From positions 2,048,501-2,112,500 of the forward strand of contig NC_087112.1 of the NCBI RefSeq assembly GCF_963855985.1: 64,000 bases of DNA, in the 5' to 3' direction. The notes below the pieces were generated by a model. That model was not told where the DNA came from. It searched no databases and saw only the letters and a program-made list of their open reading frames with translations. Positions 33,839 through 44,825 of the stretch are shown here, in pieces (position 1 is the first letter of the stretch; every line of letters begins with the position of its first letter). The DNA comes from Ostrinia nubilalis (Eukaryota > Arthropoda > Insecta > Lepidoptera > Crambidae). A program made the translations under genes and the position numbers.

Positions 33839-36751
33839 TTGGGGTTGAGAAGTAACTTATTAGTAGGGTTCTTCAATGCAGGATCTCTTTGTACCAAGCA
33901 AGAGGAGTTTGTTGTGGCAATGGAGGACCTTGATCCAGACATAATGGCAATTAACGAGACCTGGTTGAGAGATGGGGAAGAGGGCAGAGCTCCGATCCTC
34001 GCTGGCTACCGGCTGAGACATACCCCTAGGCCGGACCATGTCAGAGGAGGACGAGGGGGCGGGGTGGGATTTTACATACGTAGAGGTATCAATATAAGGC
34101 TATGCTCCCATCCAGACACAACTACATCTGTTGAACAGATGTGGCTTTCCGTACGCCTTAACAACCAGAACATCATCATAGGTACGGCCTACAGGCCGCC
34201 CTGGCTTGATGTTGGATTATTCCTTGACACTATAACCGAGACCATTACATCCTTCAGCAAAGCAGATGGGCTGATACTGTTGGGAGACTTCAACATAAAT
34301 CTTCTTGACGAGAGCAATAGCAGATGCAGACAGTTTCTCCAGTGTATACATAGTCTCAACCTTACCCAATTGGTAAAGGAGCCAACACATCACACTGATC
34401 ATAGCAGTACGCTTATCGATGTTATATGTGCCGATGTGAAGGCTCTCAAAGTTGTGGTGAGGCATTCTCCTGACTTGGGTGGGCACGCTATGCTGTTAGG
34501 AGAATTTAGGTTCAAAAAGGACAAAGTCAAGCCGCAGCTGATAACCTACAGGCCTTTGAAAGACATCATTCTAGACCAGTTCAGTCAAGACCTTAGCGCC
34601 ATTAATTGGAATAGCCTCAAACTCGCTAAAAATATAAATGACTACGTGGTGGCTTTTACCAGCTCAGTTATGGGTCTGATGGATCTGCATGCCCCTATGA
34701 AGACACGGAAATTTAAACGGCCTCCGCACCCGTGGATAACTGACACTATTAGGGATATGATCCGAGTCAGAGACAACTACCATAAAAAATACAAAAGCTT
34801 GGGTACCCCAGACCTTAAGGCCTCGTATAAAACTATGAAACACCTTGTTTTGGAGGCTATTGACAGAGAGAAGTCATGCTTTTTTACTAAGCATATTAAC
34901 AATAATGTGAAGGACTCAAAGAAATTATGGAAAAATCTCAAGGGTACTGTCCTGCCAGACAAAAGGAAATCAGCTGACCTTCCACCATCGTTTAACAACC
35001 CTGATGAGATCAATGCACACTTTTTGAACATACCTGGTGATGGCGACGCTAATATCTCGCAACTGAGTTTCTACGAGTATCATAGACATACCAAAGCATC
35101 AACTTTCTCCTTGCATACTGTTAGCGAGGATCTGGTTTTGAGGGCTATCAAAAGACTTAGATCGAACGCGCGTGGAGATGATGGCCTGTCCCTTGACATT
35201 CTACTTTTGACTTTGCCGCAGACACTAGAAGCAATAACAAATATGATCAACAGGTCAATACTTGAAAGTGCATTCCCTGAGAGCTGGAAGGTGGCTTTAG
35301 TGAGACCGCTACCAAAAACTGGTCAACCAACCACAGTAAAAGAACTCCGGCCCATCAGCATCCTACCATGTATGTCAAAGATCTTGGAAAGGATAGTGTG
35401 TGATCAACTCACGCAGTACCTTGAGGAACGGGGCATTCTCCCACACTACCAGTCCGGGTTCCGTAAAGGGCATGGTACAGCAACCGCTCTTGCTGATGTG
35501 GTCGACAACTTATTGGCTGCTCAGGATCGGGGTACCGTTGCAGTCATGGACTTCTCGCGTGCCTTCGATTCTATCAACACCTCGCTCTTGCTGTCTAAAC
35601 TGCATTATTATGGTCTTGATAGTAGTTCTGTAAAATGGTTCCATAGTTACTTGTCAGGAAGAAAGCAGTACGTGGAACTGAGGCGGGAGGATGGTATTTC
35701 TTTGCGTTCGCAGGTCCACCAGGTGACTCGCGGGGTCCCCCAGGGCTCGATATTAGGGCCAATTTTATACATCTTGTACAGTGCTGACATCATAAATAGC
35801 ATCAAATATTGCAACTATCACATTTATGCAGATGACTTGCAATTGTACCTTCCATTTGAGCCTGATAAGTGTGACGCAGCTGTGATCAAGGTAAATGATG
35901 ACTTGGGGAGGGTTTCTGCTTGGTGCGTCTCGAACGGTCTTACCCTGAACCCTAAAAAATCTCAGTTAATACTGATAGGAACCCCTAAAAACACTATCAA
36001 ACTAGCGAATAAGTCTCTCGATATCCAGATTAATGGAGAACGGATCGAGAAAGTGGATAAGGTTAGAAATCTGGGACTCATTTTCGAGAGCCAGCTAAGA
36101 TTTGAAACCCACATTACTGAATGCGCAAGAAACTGCTTCTACAGACTCAAAATATTATACAAGCTAAGGCCATATCTATGCGAGAGTATACGAATTGCAC
36201 TATGTGAGTCCCTTGTCCTCAGTAAGCTCAACTACTGTGACACTGTGTATGGACCCTGTCTCATGGCCAGGTCTGCCAAGCTGGTGCAAAGAGTGCAAAA
36301 TGCTTGTGCCCGCTTCTGCTTCACAGTGCCACCTCGAGCGCATGTCACCCCATTCCTCAACGCTGCCAATATACTGAAAATGGCTGCTCGTAAAAAATTA
36401 CATCTCGCTACCATGATGTTTGGTATCATTGCCACACATAGACCAAGGTATTTGTACGATAAGCTTGACTGGGCCGGGAGCAGGGAGGGTCACTCCAGAA
36501 GGGTCTGCTCACACATCTTTGCCACCCCAAAGCATCGCACCGTGGCGTTCAGGGGATCTTTCAGATTTGCTGCCACACGGTGTTGGAACGACCTGCCACC
36601 TCCTTTGCGCAACCTGCAAACAAAACACACTTTTAGATCACATGTCAAGAAACACTTGCTCATGTCACAGAGGGCAGATGGCATTGTATCGCATACCTAT
36701 ATGCCGTCGTCGCGCTTGCAGGGGTTGGCGGGGCGATCCCGCCGTAATTAA
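33839..36751 (+). CDS. LINE ORF2: endonuclease and reverse transcriptase
   Basis: This is an uninterrupted frame of about 970 codons. It has no ATG ahead of the endonuclease; the first codons are TTG GGG after a TAA at 33815. Endonuclease landmarks: FFNAGSL (11-17), NETWL (39-43), GTAYRPP (115-121), LLGDFNINLLD (147-157). The position of the usual SDH catalytic pair reads LGGH (213-216), with glycine in place of the aspartate. Reverse transcriptase landmarks: LRPISILPCMSKILER (503-518), VMDFSRAFDSI (569-579), GVPQGSILGP (632-641) and the catalytic YADD (663-666). A C-terminal region with CWNDLPPPLR follows. It belongs to the Jockey/CR1-like group, in a lineage different from the LINE at 8.5 kb. 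RT looks competent by motif; nicking activity is doubtful if the GGH change is not family-wide. Confidence 0.92.
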   Translation: MGLRSNLLVGFFNAGSLCTKQEEFVVAMEDLDPDIMAINETWLRDGEEGRAPILAGYRLRHTPRPDHVRGGRGGGVGFYIRRGINIRLCSHPDTTTSVEQMWLSVRLNNQNIIIGTAYRPPWLDVGLFLDTITETITSFSKADGLILLGDFNINLLDESNSRCRQFLQCIHSLNLTQLVKEPTHHTDHSSTLIDVICADVKALKVVVRHSPDLGGHAMLLGEFRFKKDKVKPQLITYRPLKDIILDQFSQDLSAINWNSLKLAKNINDYVVAFTSSVMGLMDLHAPMKTRKFKRPPHPWITDTIRDMIRVRDNYHKKYKSLGTPDLKASYKTMKHLVLEAIDREKSCFFTKHINNNVKDSKKLWKNLKGTVLPDKRKSADLPPSFNNPDEINAHFLNIPGDGDANISQLSFYEYHRHTKASTFSLHTVSEDLVLRAIKRLRSNARGDDGLSLDILLLTLPQTLEAITNMINRSILESAFPESWKVALVRPLPKTGQPTTVKELRPISILPCMSKILERIVCDQLTQYLEERGILPHYQSGFRKGHGTATALADVVDNLLAAQDRGTVAVMDFSRAFDSINTSLLLSKLHYYGLDSSSVKWFHSYLSGRKQYVELRREDGISLRSQVHQVTRGVPQGSILGPILYILYSADIINSIKYCNYHIYADDLQLYLPFEPDKCDAAVIKVNDDLGRVSAWCVSNGLTLNPKKSQLILIGTPKNTIKLANKSLDIQINGERIEKVDKVRNLGLIFESQLRFETHITECARNCFYRLKILYKLRPYLCESIRIALCESLVLSKLNYCDTVYGPCLMARSAKLVQRVQNACARFCFTVPPRAHVTPFLNAANILKMAARKKLHLATMMFGIIATHRPRYLYDKLDWAGSREGHSRRVCSHIFATPKHRTVAFRGSFRFAATRCWNDLPPPLRNLQTKHTFRSHVKKHLLMSQRADGIVSHTYMPSSRLQGLAGRSRRN

Positions 36752-37445
36752 CAGTCGGATGGCTTTTTGGGACAGCTTCAGCATGGTCGCTTTATCTCTC
36801 TCGGCCGAAGTCTGGGCGCGCCCTGGGGAGTATGATCACAATGATGGTTGATCTTTGTTGTGTGATACATGTTACACGTGCTTTACTGGCACAAATTACT
36901 TTGGACTCACCAGGGGACTTTGCGCGTCGTGCTCGCCGTAGTTGCTCGCTCCTCTTACTCCATTTAATAGCATCTGCCCTGCAGGACGTGTGTCACATTT
37001 TGCACCTCACACCTTTCCGGTTTCCGCCGTGTTTTGTTTTGTTTTGAGACGCTTCGCACAGTGAAAATTTTCGCATCAACATTATAGCACGTATTTCGTA
37101 TCAAATCAGAAAAACACGGCTGAACACAGCGTCCTTTCGCTATTGACTTTTTCTTTTTTTTTTATTGTTCTTTTCTCTTTTTTACGGTCCGAATCAACAC
37201 AACGACAGGTCGGCAGTCCGAAGCCGCCTCACAGATCACATAAGTATTATAGTTATTTTTTATAGTGAAAACGTTATACCGTTTTTTTATTTTTTATTTA
37301 ATAATTATACCGTTAACTGATTGTGTTCTGGTCTCGTTATTTTGTTTAGTGCACTTGGAACAATTGTGGAGTTTATCTTTATAAATATTTTGTAAATGTA
37401 ATATTTTAGGTCTACCTTTTTTTTTTTTATATTTTGTTTTGTATT
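36752..37445 (+). other. LINE 3' flank and non-genic sequence
   Basis: The first few hundred bases probably belong to the 3' UTR of the preceding LINE; no clear polyA or microsatellite tail marks its end. T-rich runs lie at about 37148-37160 and 37420-37430. No gene was recognised. Confidence 0.35.
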
Positions 37446-38193
37446 TATAGCCTGACCAGGAACATAAAAACCCTCGCCATGTTGCGGAAAACTAATGGTA
37501 CTAATTTCTTTTAATGGCAACAGTAACTGAAAACTTCATTGACATGTCACCTTGCATGTCAGTCTATTGCTGTCAAAGTGTAAACAAACTTTATTTTAAA
37601 TGTGTGCAATTGATTTTGTGAAATAAATTGCTAAAATATTTTTATAGTCGTGAAAGAAAAGTGGTTCAGAATGTGTTTAATGTATTTGTCGAAGAGAAAT
37701 ACCAAGGGTTCGGACAATATTTTCGTTGAATAATGTTTCCGACAAAGGTTGTCAAATTGACTGACATGTTTATCGTATAGTACAGTTCACTATGAAAATT
37801 AGCTGTAGTTTGTTTCAACTACCTATTTTAAAGTTTTTTGTCACTTTCTAAGTTTTGAAATTTATGGAATTGGGAAAGAAGTACCGAGTTTGAAGCGTTC
37901 ATGAGCAGACATTGCAGTTGAATATTCAAGTTCTGAATTTGATTATTGATGAATAATAAAATAAATCCTACTAGCTCGATTGATGGTTTCATTTAATTTA
38001 TTTAAACCAGGTTACCTTTAATAATATTTTTTCGTTAATTTATGAAAATATCAAATTAGCCCGTAATCCTGAATCCTGATACATAAATTTAGCCTATTAA
38101 TTTAACACAGGTACGACTGTACTCAGTGTTGCACTATCAAATGCAATTGACGCGCCTCTATGCCAGGGTTTTTATGTTCCTGGTCAGGCTATA
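37446..38193. mobile_element. TIR element, about 0.75 kb
   Basis: TATAGCCTGACCAGGAACAT followed by AAAAACCCT at the left is mirrored at the right by AGGGTTTTTATGTTCCTGGT followed by CAGGCTATA. The arms are about 30 bp and near-perfect. The ends are TA-rich, so a TA-duplicating (Tc1/mariner-type) origin is possible. No transposase frame. Confidence 0.65.
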
Positions 38194-38319
38194 TGTAAAT
38201 AAATTGATATTTTATTTTAACAGCAGCGCCCTCTGTTGCGCGTCTTTTTGCCAGGAAGTGTTACGAACCGACACGAATTTTATTGATAAACTTCGTCACT
38301 GTCAAAAGGACGCATAACT

Positions 38320-38515
38320 GGCGTAATAACCCCCATGTTGGTACCCGCTGAAAACCAGCTTCGTGACTTGACGACTTGTGTGTGTCATGTCACGATTTTC
38401 GCTGAGCGGGCGCCTTTTCAGCATGGCTTAGTAATATTTAACCTCTGTACATGTATGCACATAAATGTTAATGCTGAATAAAGGTATTCTATTCTATTCT
38501 ATTCTATTTTATTGT
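38320..38515 (+). mobile_element. LINE/SINE 3' fragment with ATTCT tail
   Basis: Non-coding sequence ends in GCTGAATAAAGGTATTCTAT followed by about four ATTCT units, a tail typical of insect CR1/Jockey LINEs or their SINEs. The 5' boundary is not visible. Confidence 0.5.
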
Positions 38516-39063
38516 TATTGTTCTAATTATTTTGTCAACTAATTGGAAATTTTAATGAGCAATCATAACAATTGAAAACAATTTGCACATGTTTTACCTA
38601 CATTATTGCGCCAGGTAAGCTATGTTCCCGCTTTTCGGAGAGAGACACTCACTTCACCAGACTATTGTTTGAAACGCCATATTATTCTAAATAATTTTTT
38701 TTTTTTTTATTCTAAAGACGAATTTAACGATAGAGTAAATCTGATTTAAAATATTATTTTTTTGTTAAAATACATTTTCTATGGCAACTTTTGCTATTTA
38801 TTGTCACGTAAACGTAATTTTAAGTCAAATAAAAAAATAAATATTTGATAATCTTTGATTGTATACGTTTTTTTACTATGTCCCGCTTCTGACGGAAGAA
38901 TCCCGCTATTTTCACTCAAAAAGTACCAAAGTCCCGACTTGGCGAAAAAAAAACTGGCAACGCTGGGTGACATTGATATTATGACGTGACGGAGCATACA
39001 AATCTGAAGTCTCGCTGACGTTTGACGTTCCAAAAACACTCTCCCGTGCCGCTCCCATACCTC
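38516..39063. other. Non-genic stretch
   Basis: AT-rich sequence with an A/T homopolymer run at about 38695-38710. No gene was recognised. Confidence 0.35.
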
Positions 39064-39638
39064 CAGGGTTCGATTATTATCAAGATAATTACGCTTCATG
39101 ATAATTATCGGATAAATTATCAACAATATAAGATACATTTGTCATTGTTTTATAAGAAACTAGCTTTCCGCCTGCGGCTTCGCCCGCGTGGAATTTTGTG
39201 TCACAGAAAAACTTTATCGCGCACGTCCCTGTTTCAAAAACCGGGATAAAAACTATTCTATGTCCTTTCCCGGGACTCAAACTATCTCTCTGCCAAATTT
39301 CATCAAAATCGGTTCAGTGGTTTAGGCGTGAAAGAGAGAGAGAGAGACAGACAGTTACTTTCGCATTTATATTATAATATTAGTATCTTAGATAGTATAG
39401 ATGTTACTTTATGGTTTTGGTTGCTGATTGTTGTCAAGTTATCCATCGCTAGTCACATAAAGCTTGGAAAATAAATATTGTGACGCTAGATAACTAGTGA
39501 TCATTTTGGAGCTAAATAGATAGGTTTTATAACTATCTATGTATGTTAATTAACGCCCACCACCTTTCACGAGCGCATTTTTTTGTTATTATCAACCGAC
39601 CGATAATTATCCATCTGTTATTATCCTTTCGAACCCTG
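39064..39638. mobile_element. hAT-type element with nested Helitron
   Basis: Termini CAGGGTTCGATTATTATC and the inverse ..GTTATTATCCTTTCGAACCCTG are flanked by a perfect 8-bp duplication CATACCTC (39056-39063 and 39639-39646). Subterminal GATAATTATC blocks are inverted. A Helitron-type repeat is inserted at 39159-39385. No transposase is present. Confidence 0.75.
39159..39385 (-). mobile_element. Non-autonomous Helitron-type repeat
   Basis: Read on the minus strand, it starts ACTAATATTATAATATAAAT followed by GCGAAAGTAACTGTCTGTC and ends ..GGCGGAAAGCTAGT. A CTAGT 3' terminus after a GC-rich hairpin is characteristic of the abundant lepidopteran Helitrons. The middle contains a short AG-dinucleotide run at about 39331-39345. 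It is nested in the hAT element around it. Confidence 0.6.
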
Positions 39639-39694
39639 CATACCTCAGACATTGTCTGAGTTAAGTGCTAAACCTATAACTTTACGTAGACTAA

Positions 39695-39869
39695 GAGAAG
39701 GCGCACACCGTTGATTTTTCGTCGGCCGATAGTTTAGTCGGGCAGTTGATCAGTATGGGCATGTATGGGAGTGCGCACACTACGCCGATTCGATTTGGCC
39801 GATTCTTCATACAAATTAAAATCGGGCACAACTATCGGCCAACTAAAAATCAACGGTGTGCGCCTACTC
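39695..39869. mobile_element. PIF/Harbinger-like MITE, family C copy 1
   Basis: The ends are GAGAAGGCGCACACCGTTGA and the inverse TCAACGGTGTGCGCCTACTC. Flanking triplets are TAA and TTA. The interior matches the copy at 43901-44075 over nearly its whole length. Confidence 0.75.
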
Positions 39870-40117
39870 TTAACATTCTCTGAATATACAGCAGGGGAAA
39901 GGTACACTTTCGCTGTACAGTAAGTATTGCAAAACAGCTCGAATCTCGAATGACAATGCCTAAGATCTAGGCCTTCGCCTCTCCGGTCTGTGTGTCATTT
40001 GGTTGTCTATTCGTCACAGACGTCATCATTTGCATACTTCTGTCTGTCAGATGTTATAAACGAAATTGCAAAAGGATTTGTTCCTATTTTATTACTGTTT
40101 AATATTATGTTCGTTCG

Positions 40118-40630
40118 TTTCAGCCAAATGACGTCCACTGCTGGACAAAGGCCTCCCCCAAGGATCTCCATAACGACTGGTCCTGCGCTGTCCGCATCCA
40201 GGCTCTTCCCGCGAACTTCACCAGATCGTCGATCCACCTAGTGCAGTGGTTCTTAACCTTTAAGTCATGAGGGACCATTTTACCAAATGTCTGTCTTGTC
40301 AGAGACCACCTCATGATCGGTCAAAACCAGTTTGCCTACAAAAATCAGTTAAAAGTGGTTTTAACCAAGGTGTGCAAGTGCACTTCGTGGACCACTTGGA
40401 ATGTCTCCAGGGAACACCAGTGGTCCGCGGACCACCGGTTAAGAACCACTGACCTAGTGGGAGGCCTGCCCGCGCTACGTATACCCGTGGTCGCCACTCG
40501 AGAACTTTTCTACCCCAACGGCCATCGTCTCAACGAGCTATCTGCCCCGCCCATGCGTTGTTGTATATTATGGAAATCCTTGGGGGAGGCCTTTGTCCAG
40601 CAGTGGACGTCATTTGGCTGAAACGAACGA
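40118..40630. mobile_element. Inverted pair of GAAC-tailed RTE ends
   Basis: The left part is a minus-strand RTE-type 3' end (complement of WKSLGEAFVQQWTSFG) and the right part is the same end in plus orientation, finishing in GAAACGAACGAACG. The two outer ends form a long inverted repeat (CGTTCGTTTCAGCCAAATGA on the left). Other copies of this family are at 42816-42905 and 61037-61201. A hAT MITE is inserted at 40244-40451. Confidence 0.65.
40244..40451. mobile_element. hAT MITE (CAGTGGTTCTTAACC family), copy 1
   Basis: Terminal CAGTGGTTCTTAACC and its inverse GGTTAAGAACCACTG are flanked by a perfect 8-bp duplication, ACCTAGTG (40236-40243, 40452-40459). Internal GTGGTCCGCGGACCAC is palindromic. 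It interrupts the RTE-derived sequence around it. The end sequence is characteristic of hAT elements. Confidence 0.85.
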
Positions 40631-40874
40631 ACGATGTAGTTAAGTAAGTAATTGTACTCGTTCTTATTGCACTCCCAAACAAAATGACGAATACAAAATT
40701 ATGTAGATATCTAGACCTAAGTTTTTAACCCGTATTCATGAGATATGATAATGATTGTACAGAAAAACATTGAAAACAGACAGATAAATACCTCGTAAAT
40801 AATAAATAAATAATGCAATGACGCAAATAGGTATTAGGGTTATTTGAGATAAAACTTAACCTGCCCCTCTAGAC

Positions 40875-41122
40875 CAGTGGTTCTTAACCGGTGGTCCGCG
40901 GACCACTAGTGGTCCCTGGAGGCATTTCAAGTGGTCCGCGAAGACATCGTAATAAACAAGTGACGTGACTTGATGAGTCGAGGCAACACAACGCAAACGG
41001 CGCACAGTGGGAGAGAAATCGACCTCCCCTTTCATAGGATTTTCAAAAAAATATAAGTGGTCCCTGACAAGACAGAAATTTGGTAAAATGGTCCCTCGTG
41101 ACTTAAAGGTTAAGAACCACTG
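40875..41122. mobile_element. hAT MITE (CAGTGGTTCTTAACC family), copy 2
   Basis: Same termini as the copy at 40244 but in the opposite orientation, with its own perfect duplication CTCTAGAC (40867-40874, 41123-41130). The two copies lie about 420 bp apart as an inverted pair. Confidence 0.85.
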
Positions 41123-41130
41123 CTCTAGAC

Positions 41131-41989
41131 AAAGATTCTACCACATTTCTTGTCTTCGTGAAGCCATCACGAGCTTCCCTATAGATTCTATTTCGATTTA
41201 GAAATTGCTTCCCGGAGCGAAGTAATATTTACGTACGCAAAGTGATTTTGGAATAAAAACCTTCACATAATTTTACATGGCTGGTCTTTCTTTTCTTATA
41301 TTATTTATGCTGTCAGCATAAGTCACAATAACTTAGTATTCTAGACTTATAAAGGATCCAAACACGTCCTAACGTTATTGCCAATTAGTTTAGAACTAAA
41401 TTATATTCAATCGGTGGGGCGTGCGTGCCCAAAATATTCTGTCACGTGCCATTGATTCGTTACCCTTGGACTATACGGGACTATTCCCACCTCTCGTTCC
41501 CACCGCTGCAACTCCTGTGTAGCCAGGATCTACAGCTTGACCGCCAATAAAAACCCAACCAGTGAAGGTCAAGTTTGTCCCGCGGAAAATTAAACTGTCA
41601 TTGGACCCGCAACGAAATTAATCAGAAGAAAAAAGGAGTTTGAAGAACCCTTGGACAATAGGATCTATTCTCAAATGTACAAGATTCATACTTTAACAGT
41701 CATAATATAATAAAATTTTTCATTGTTTTTGGACCTTAAGACAAGCAAATAAGGCTCAAAATATGGTGGGAACTATATTCCCACTGACTTTTAAAGGCTT
41801 AATTCAGGTCTAAGACAAAGCCCGAATGCCGGCAGACTAGAACCAAACATGTCTGCAGGCAATCAGAGCGTTCACATCCAGTCCCACACTTAGACAATAG
41901 GTCGAAAATCTAAATTATTTACAAGTTTATCAAACTAAACACTGGAATCTTTACGTAGTTTTAAAAGATGCGATTTTGCGCGAAACTAA
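41131..41989. other. Non-genic stretch with repeat R
   Basis: Positions 41462-41640 are a minus-strand copy of dispersed repeat R, running from the CGGGACTATTCCCACC block to GGACCCGCAACGAAATTAAT. No gene was recognised. Confidence 0.45.
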
Positions 41990-42125
41990 CGCCCGTATTC
42001 ACAAACATTACTTTAGTGCGCGTGGACGCACAGGGTGACACACGAACCAATCACAGAGCTCTATTCAACGCTGTGCGTTCGATTTGCTGATTCACTTAAG
42101 CAAGTATCGTTTGTGAATACTTGCG
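41990..42125. mobile_element. PIF/Harbinger-like MITE, copy 2
   Basis: Second copy of the element at 3024-3170: CGCCCGTATTCACAAACATT at the left and GTTTGTGAATACTTGCG at the right, with TAA before and TTA after. It is slightly shorter because of an internal deletion near the left end. Confidence 0.65.
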
Positions 42126-43900
42126 TTATACTAATACCATGCTAAATTAATGTTGGTAAACTAACCCGATCAACATCGATGTAAGGAACCCTCGGTGCGT
42201 GAGTCAGACTCGGATTTGACCTGTCAAAAATAACCAATCATGCAGCACTTGGACCTCGCATCTACGTATTGCCATCTGGCGGATTTTTCAATCGCGAAAA
42301 CCCTCATTATCATTACACAAGACGTTAATTCACTCCGAAACAACGTCTTGTCGCAAACACCAAATTGCTAAGCTGATTCAGATAATCCACTACTAACGCC
42401 TACTGACCCAATAAAAACTCGTGTATTTTGGTAGATGTAATAAGGCGGCAGGTACACTAGGCGGGAAATTGACCGAGACGAAGCGCGAGACATACCGAAG
42501 TATGGGCGACACACGGCGAAACTAACTGAAGCGCGTGTTTACACTAATTAATTTCCCAGAGTGTACCTACGCCATTAGAACTAACTTTATTTTAGTATGA
42601 ATCAGCAATTCAGCTTTATGTCGTTAACAATAAGGGGCATATTAGAAAGTTGTTTGATTGCAGAGATAATGGAGTTTTTCTATGGCAGCCTAGTTTCCAC
42701 CAATTATGCGATAATGCTTGAGAATGTGGGCCACTGTTTTGTTCATTAGTTAATTGAAAAGTAACGATTGGAGTTTACTAACAGTTTGTTTGTTTTCTCA
42801 ATTTCTCTGGTCGTCGTTTCAGCCAAATGACGTCCACTGCTGGACAAAGGCCTCCTATAATAATAAGGATCTCCATAACCTGGATGCAGGCAGCGCAGAC
42901 CGGTCTCTCTGGTAATGTATTAAAAGCGACAATAGCAGAATGATCAAGGTGTCAGATTGGTCGATACGAAATCCGATGATTGCTGGTTCGAACCCCGCCA
43001 CCGCCGGACTATTCTGGTGAATCCACTAGTATCACTAGCATTTTAGCTTAGTAGGCACGAGGGGGTCAACGGGCCTATTCTATTACTAATTGGTGCAAGC
43101 AATACATTACTTGAAAAATCTTACAATTTATTTACTGAGATAATGCGTGTTGTGTAACATATTTATTAATTTCAAAACTAGGGAATCTGCTACCTATGCT
43201 CAGTGTTACAGTTAATGCCAAAGTTAGCTAATTTTTCCTTGATAAACAAACCACTTTTAGGCTGCCGCGCTACCTTCGATTTATCACTTTATCAGCCTGT
43301 GTTCTATCTGATAAGGAGATGACATTGTAAAGTTTCGCCAAAATCCGTCTTTCAAGCTGCGCACCGTGTAAATAGTTTAAACAATGATAAATGTAGGCAG
43401 TGTTTACTTACTTTACTCATAATACCTACATAATGCACATTTAATTTCCTACAGCGACCGAGAACACTTCAAGCTAAGCTCGCGGACCTCGAAAGAAATA
43501 AAAAGTGAATTTAATTAGTTCATTGTGTTGATACGAGACATGCCTTTTGTCTGTTGAGGGATATTATTGTAAGGCTGGCTGCGTATTCTCGTTTATTTCA
43601 TGTGCAACATTCAAAATATTTCTTAGAAGGTGCTGGGTTCGATTTCCAAGTGGGGCACTTATTATAGTGAATAAGCAAATATTTGCTTGCTTTAAGTTAG
43701 GGGTCGGAAACTTTTTGAGATGGAAAAGAGAGAGTGCAAAAATTACATGTATAGAATATTTTCCAGACATTTCAGAGCCCTTTGTCTGCTCTGAGAAGCA
43801 ATTGAAGCGACAAAACGTCGAAAGAGTTGCAGGTTGCCGACTCCTGCTTTACGTCGTTCCAGAAATGATTCCGTACATGGGATTCACACAATCGCATTAA
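42126..43900. other. Non-genic stretch with small repeats
   Basis: Positions 42438-42577 are a palindromic MITE-like sequence (AGGTACACTAGGCGGGAAAT mirrored by AATTTCCCAGAGTGTACCT). Positions 42816-42905 are rearranged GAAC-tailed RTE ends. Positions 42940-43020 have a tRNA-like B-box (GGTTCGAACCCCGCC) that fits a SINE fragment. No gene was recognised. Confidence 0.45.
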
Positions 43901-44075
43901 GATGAGGCGCATACCGTTGATTTTTCGTCGGCCGATAGTTTAGTCGGGCAGTTGATCAGTATGGGCATGTATGGGAGTGCGCACACTACGCCGATTCGAT
44001 TTGGCCGATTCTTCATACAAATTAAAATCGGGCACAACTATCGGCCAACTAAAAATCAACAGTGTGCGCCTACTC
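43901..44075. mobile_element. PIF/Harbinger-like MITE, family C copy 2
   Basis: Near-identical to 39695-39869. TAA precedes (43898-43900) and follows (44076-44078) the termini GATGAGGCGCATACCGTTGA and ..GTGTGCGCCTACTC. High identity of the two copies suggests relatively recent spread. Confidence 0.8.
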
Positions 44076-44633
44076 TAATCCTATTTGACAAATTTAAAGC
44101 GGCTTATTAAGTCTATCCTATAGTATATCATAACATAATAACGCCGTAATGTACTGTGCTATACGCTATACTCTCGCTCTAAACTGGTCGACGGTATGCA
44201 GCCAGCCTAAAGGGCAAAATTCAGGGCGATCGTTGACTGCCCCCATTTGCAATGCATCAATAAAAATGTAAATAAAACGTCAGTAACATATAAAGAAATG
44301 TAGACTTTGGACGACTTTGAAATCTAAATAGGTCTGAATAATACTAATCTCAGATTGCGAGTAATTCTGGAGAAGCTGTTAATTATAATTGATTAAGTAC
44401 AGCAAACGACAGCACGTCAAGCTAACACGTAAATAATATAATGTTTTATCGGTCTCATTAGGTGATGAGTAAGTGTTAATTTCGTCGACCACAACCGGGA
44501 AAAAGTCGGGCCTTGCGCCACACGCTACTCTTGCTCACTCCTCATCAACTTTGTGAGATGTTAACTTGTTATTTATGTCACAAACTTAGTGATTGATATC
44601 TCAGTTGGTATTCTGTGGTGTACAGAGGCATTA

Positions 44634-44822
44634 GGCTGGTTTTAGTGTCACGCGGACCGTCCGGTGCGGACCCGCTCCGCACGGCCAATCTGTATGAACT
44701 TCTGGGGAGCGTATTAGAGTAATGCGGTCCGGAGTAACCGCTCTGCCGCTCCCTAGCAGTTCATACAGATCGGCTGTGCGGAGCCATCCGCACTGACAGT
44801 CCGCGTGACACTAAAACCAGCC
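44634..44822. mobile_element. PIF/Harbinger-like MITE, 189 bp
   Basis: GGCTGGTTTTAGTGTCACGC and its inverse GCGTGACACTAAAACCAGCC bound the element, flanked by TTA on both sides (44631-44633, 44823-44825). Inner GTCCG and TTCATACAGAT blocks extend the inverted repeat, so almost the whole element can fold. Confidence 0.8.
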
Positions 44823-44825
44823 TTA

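Noticed and set aside
43547..43900. Open frame of 117 codons
   Set aside because: It contains a SINE B-box-like stretch and runs up to a MITE boundary; a chance frame.
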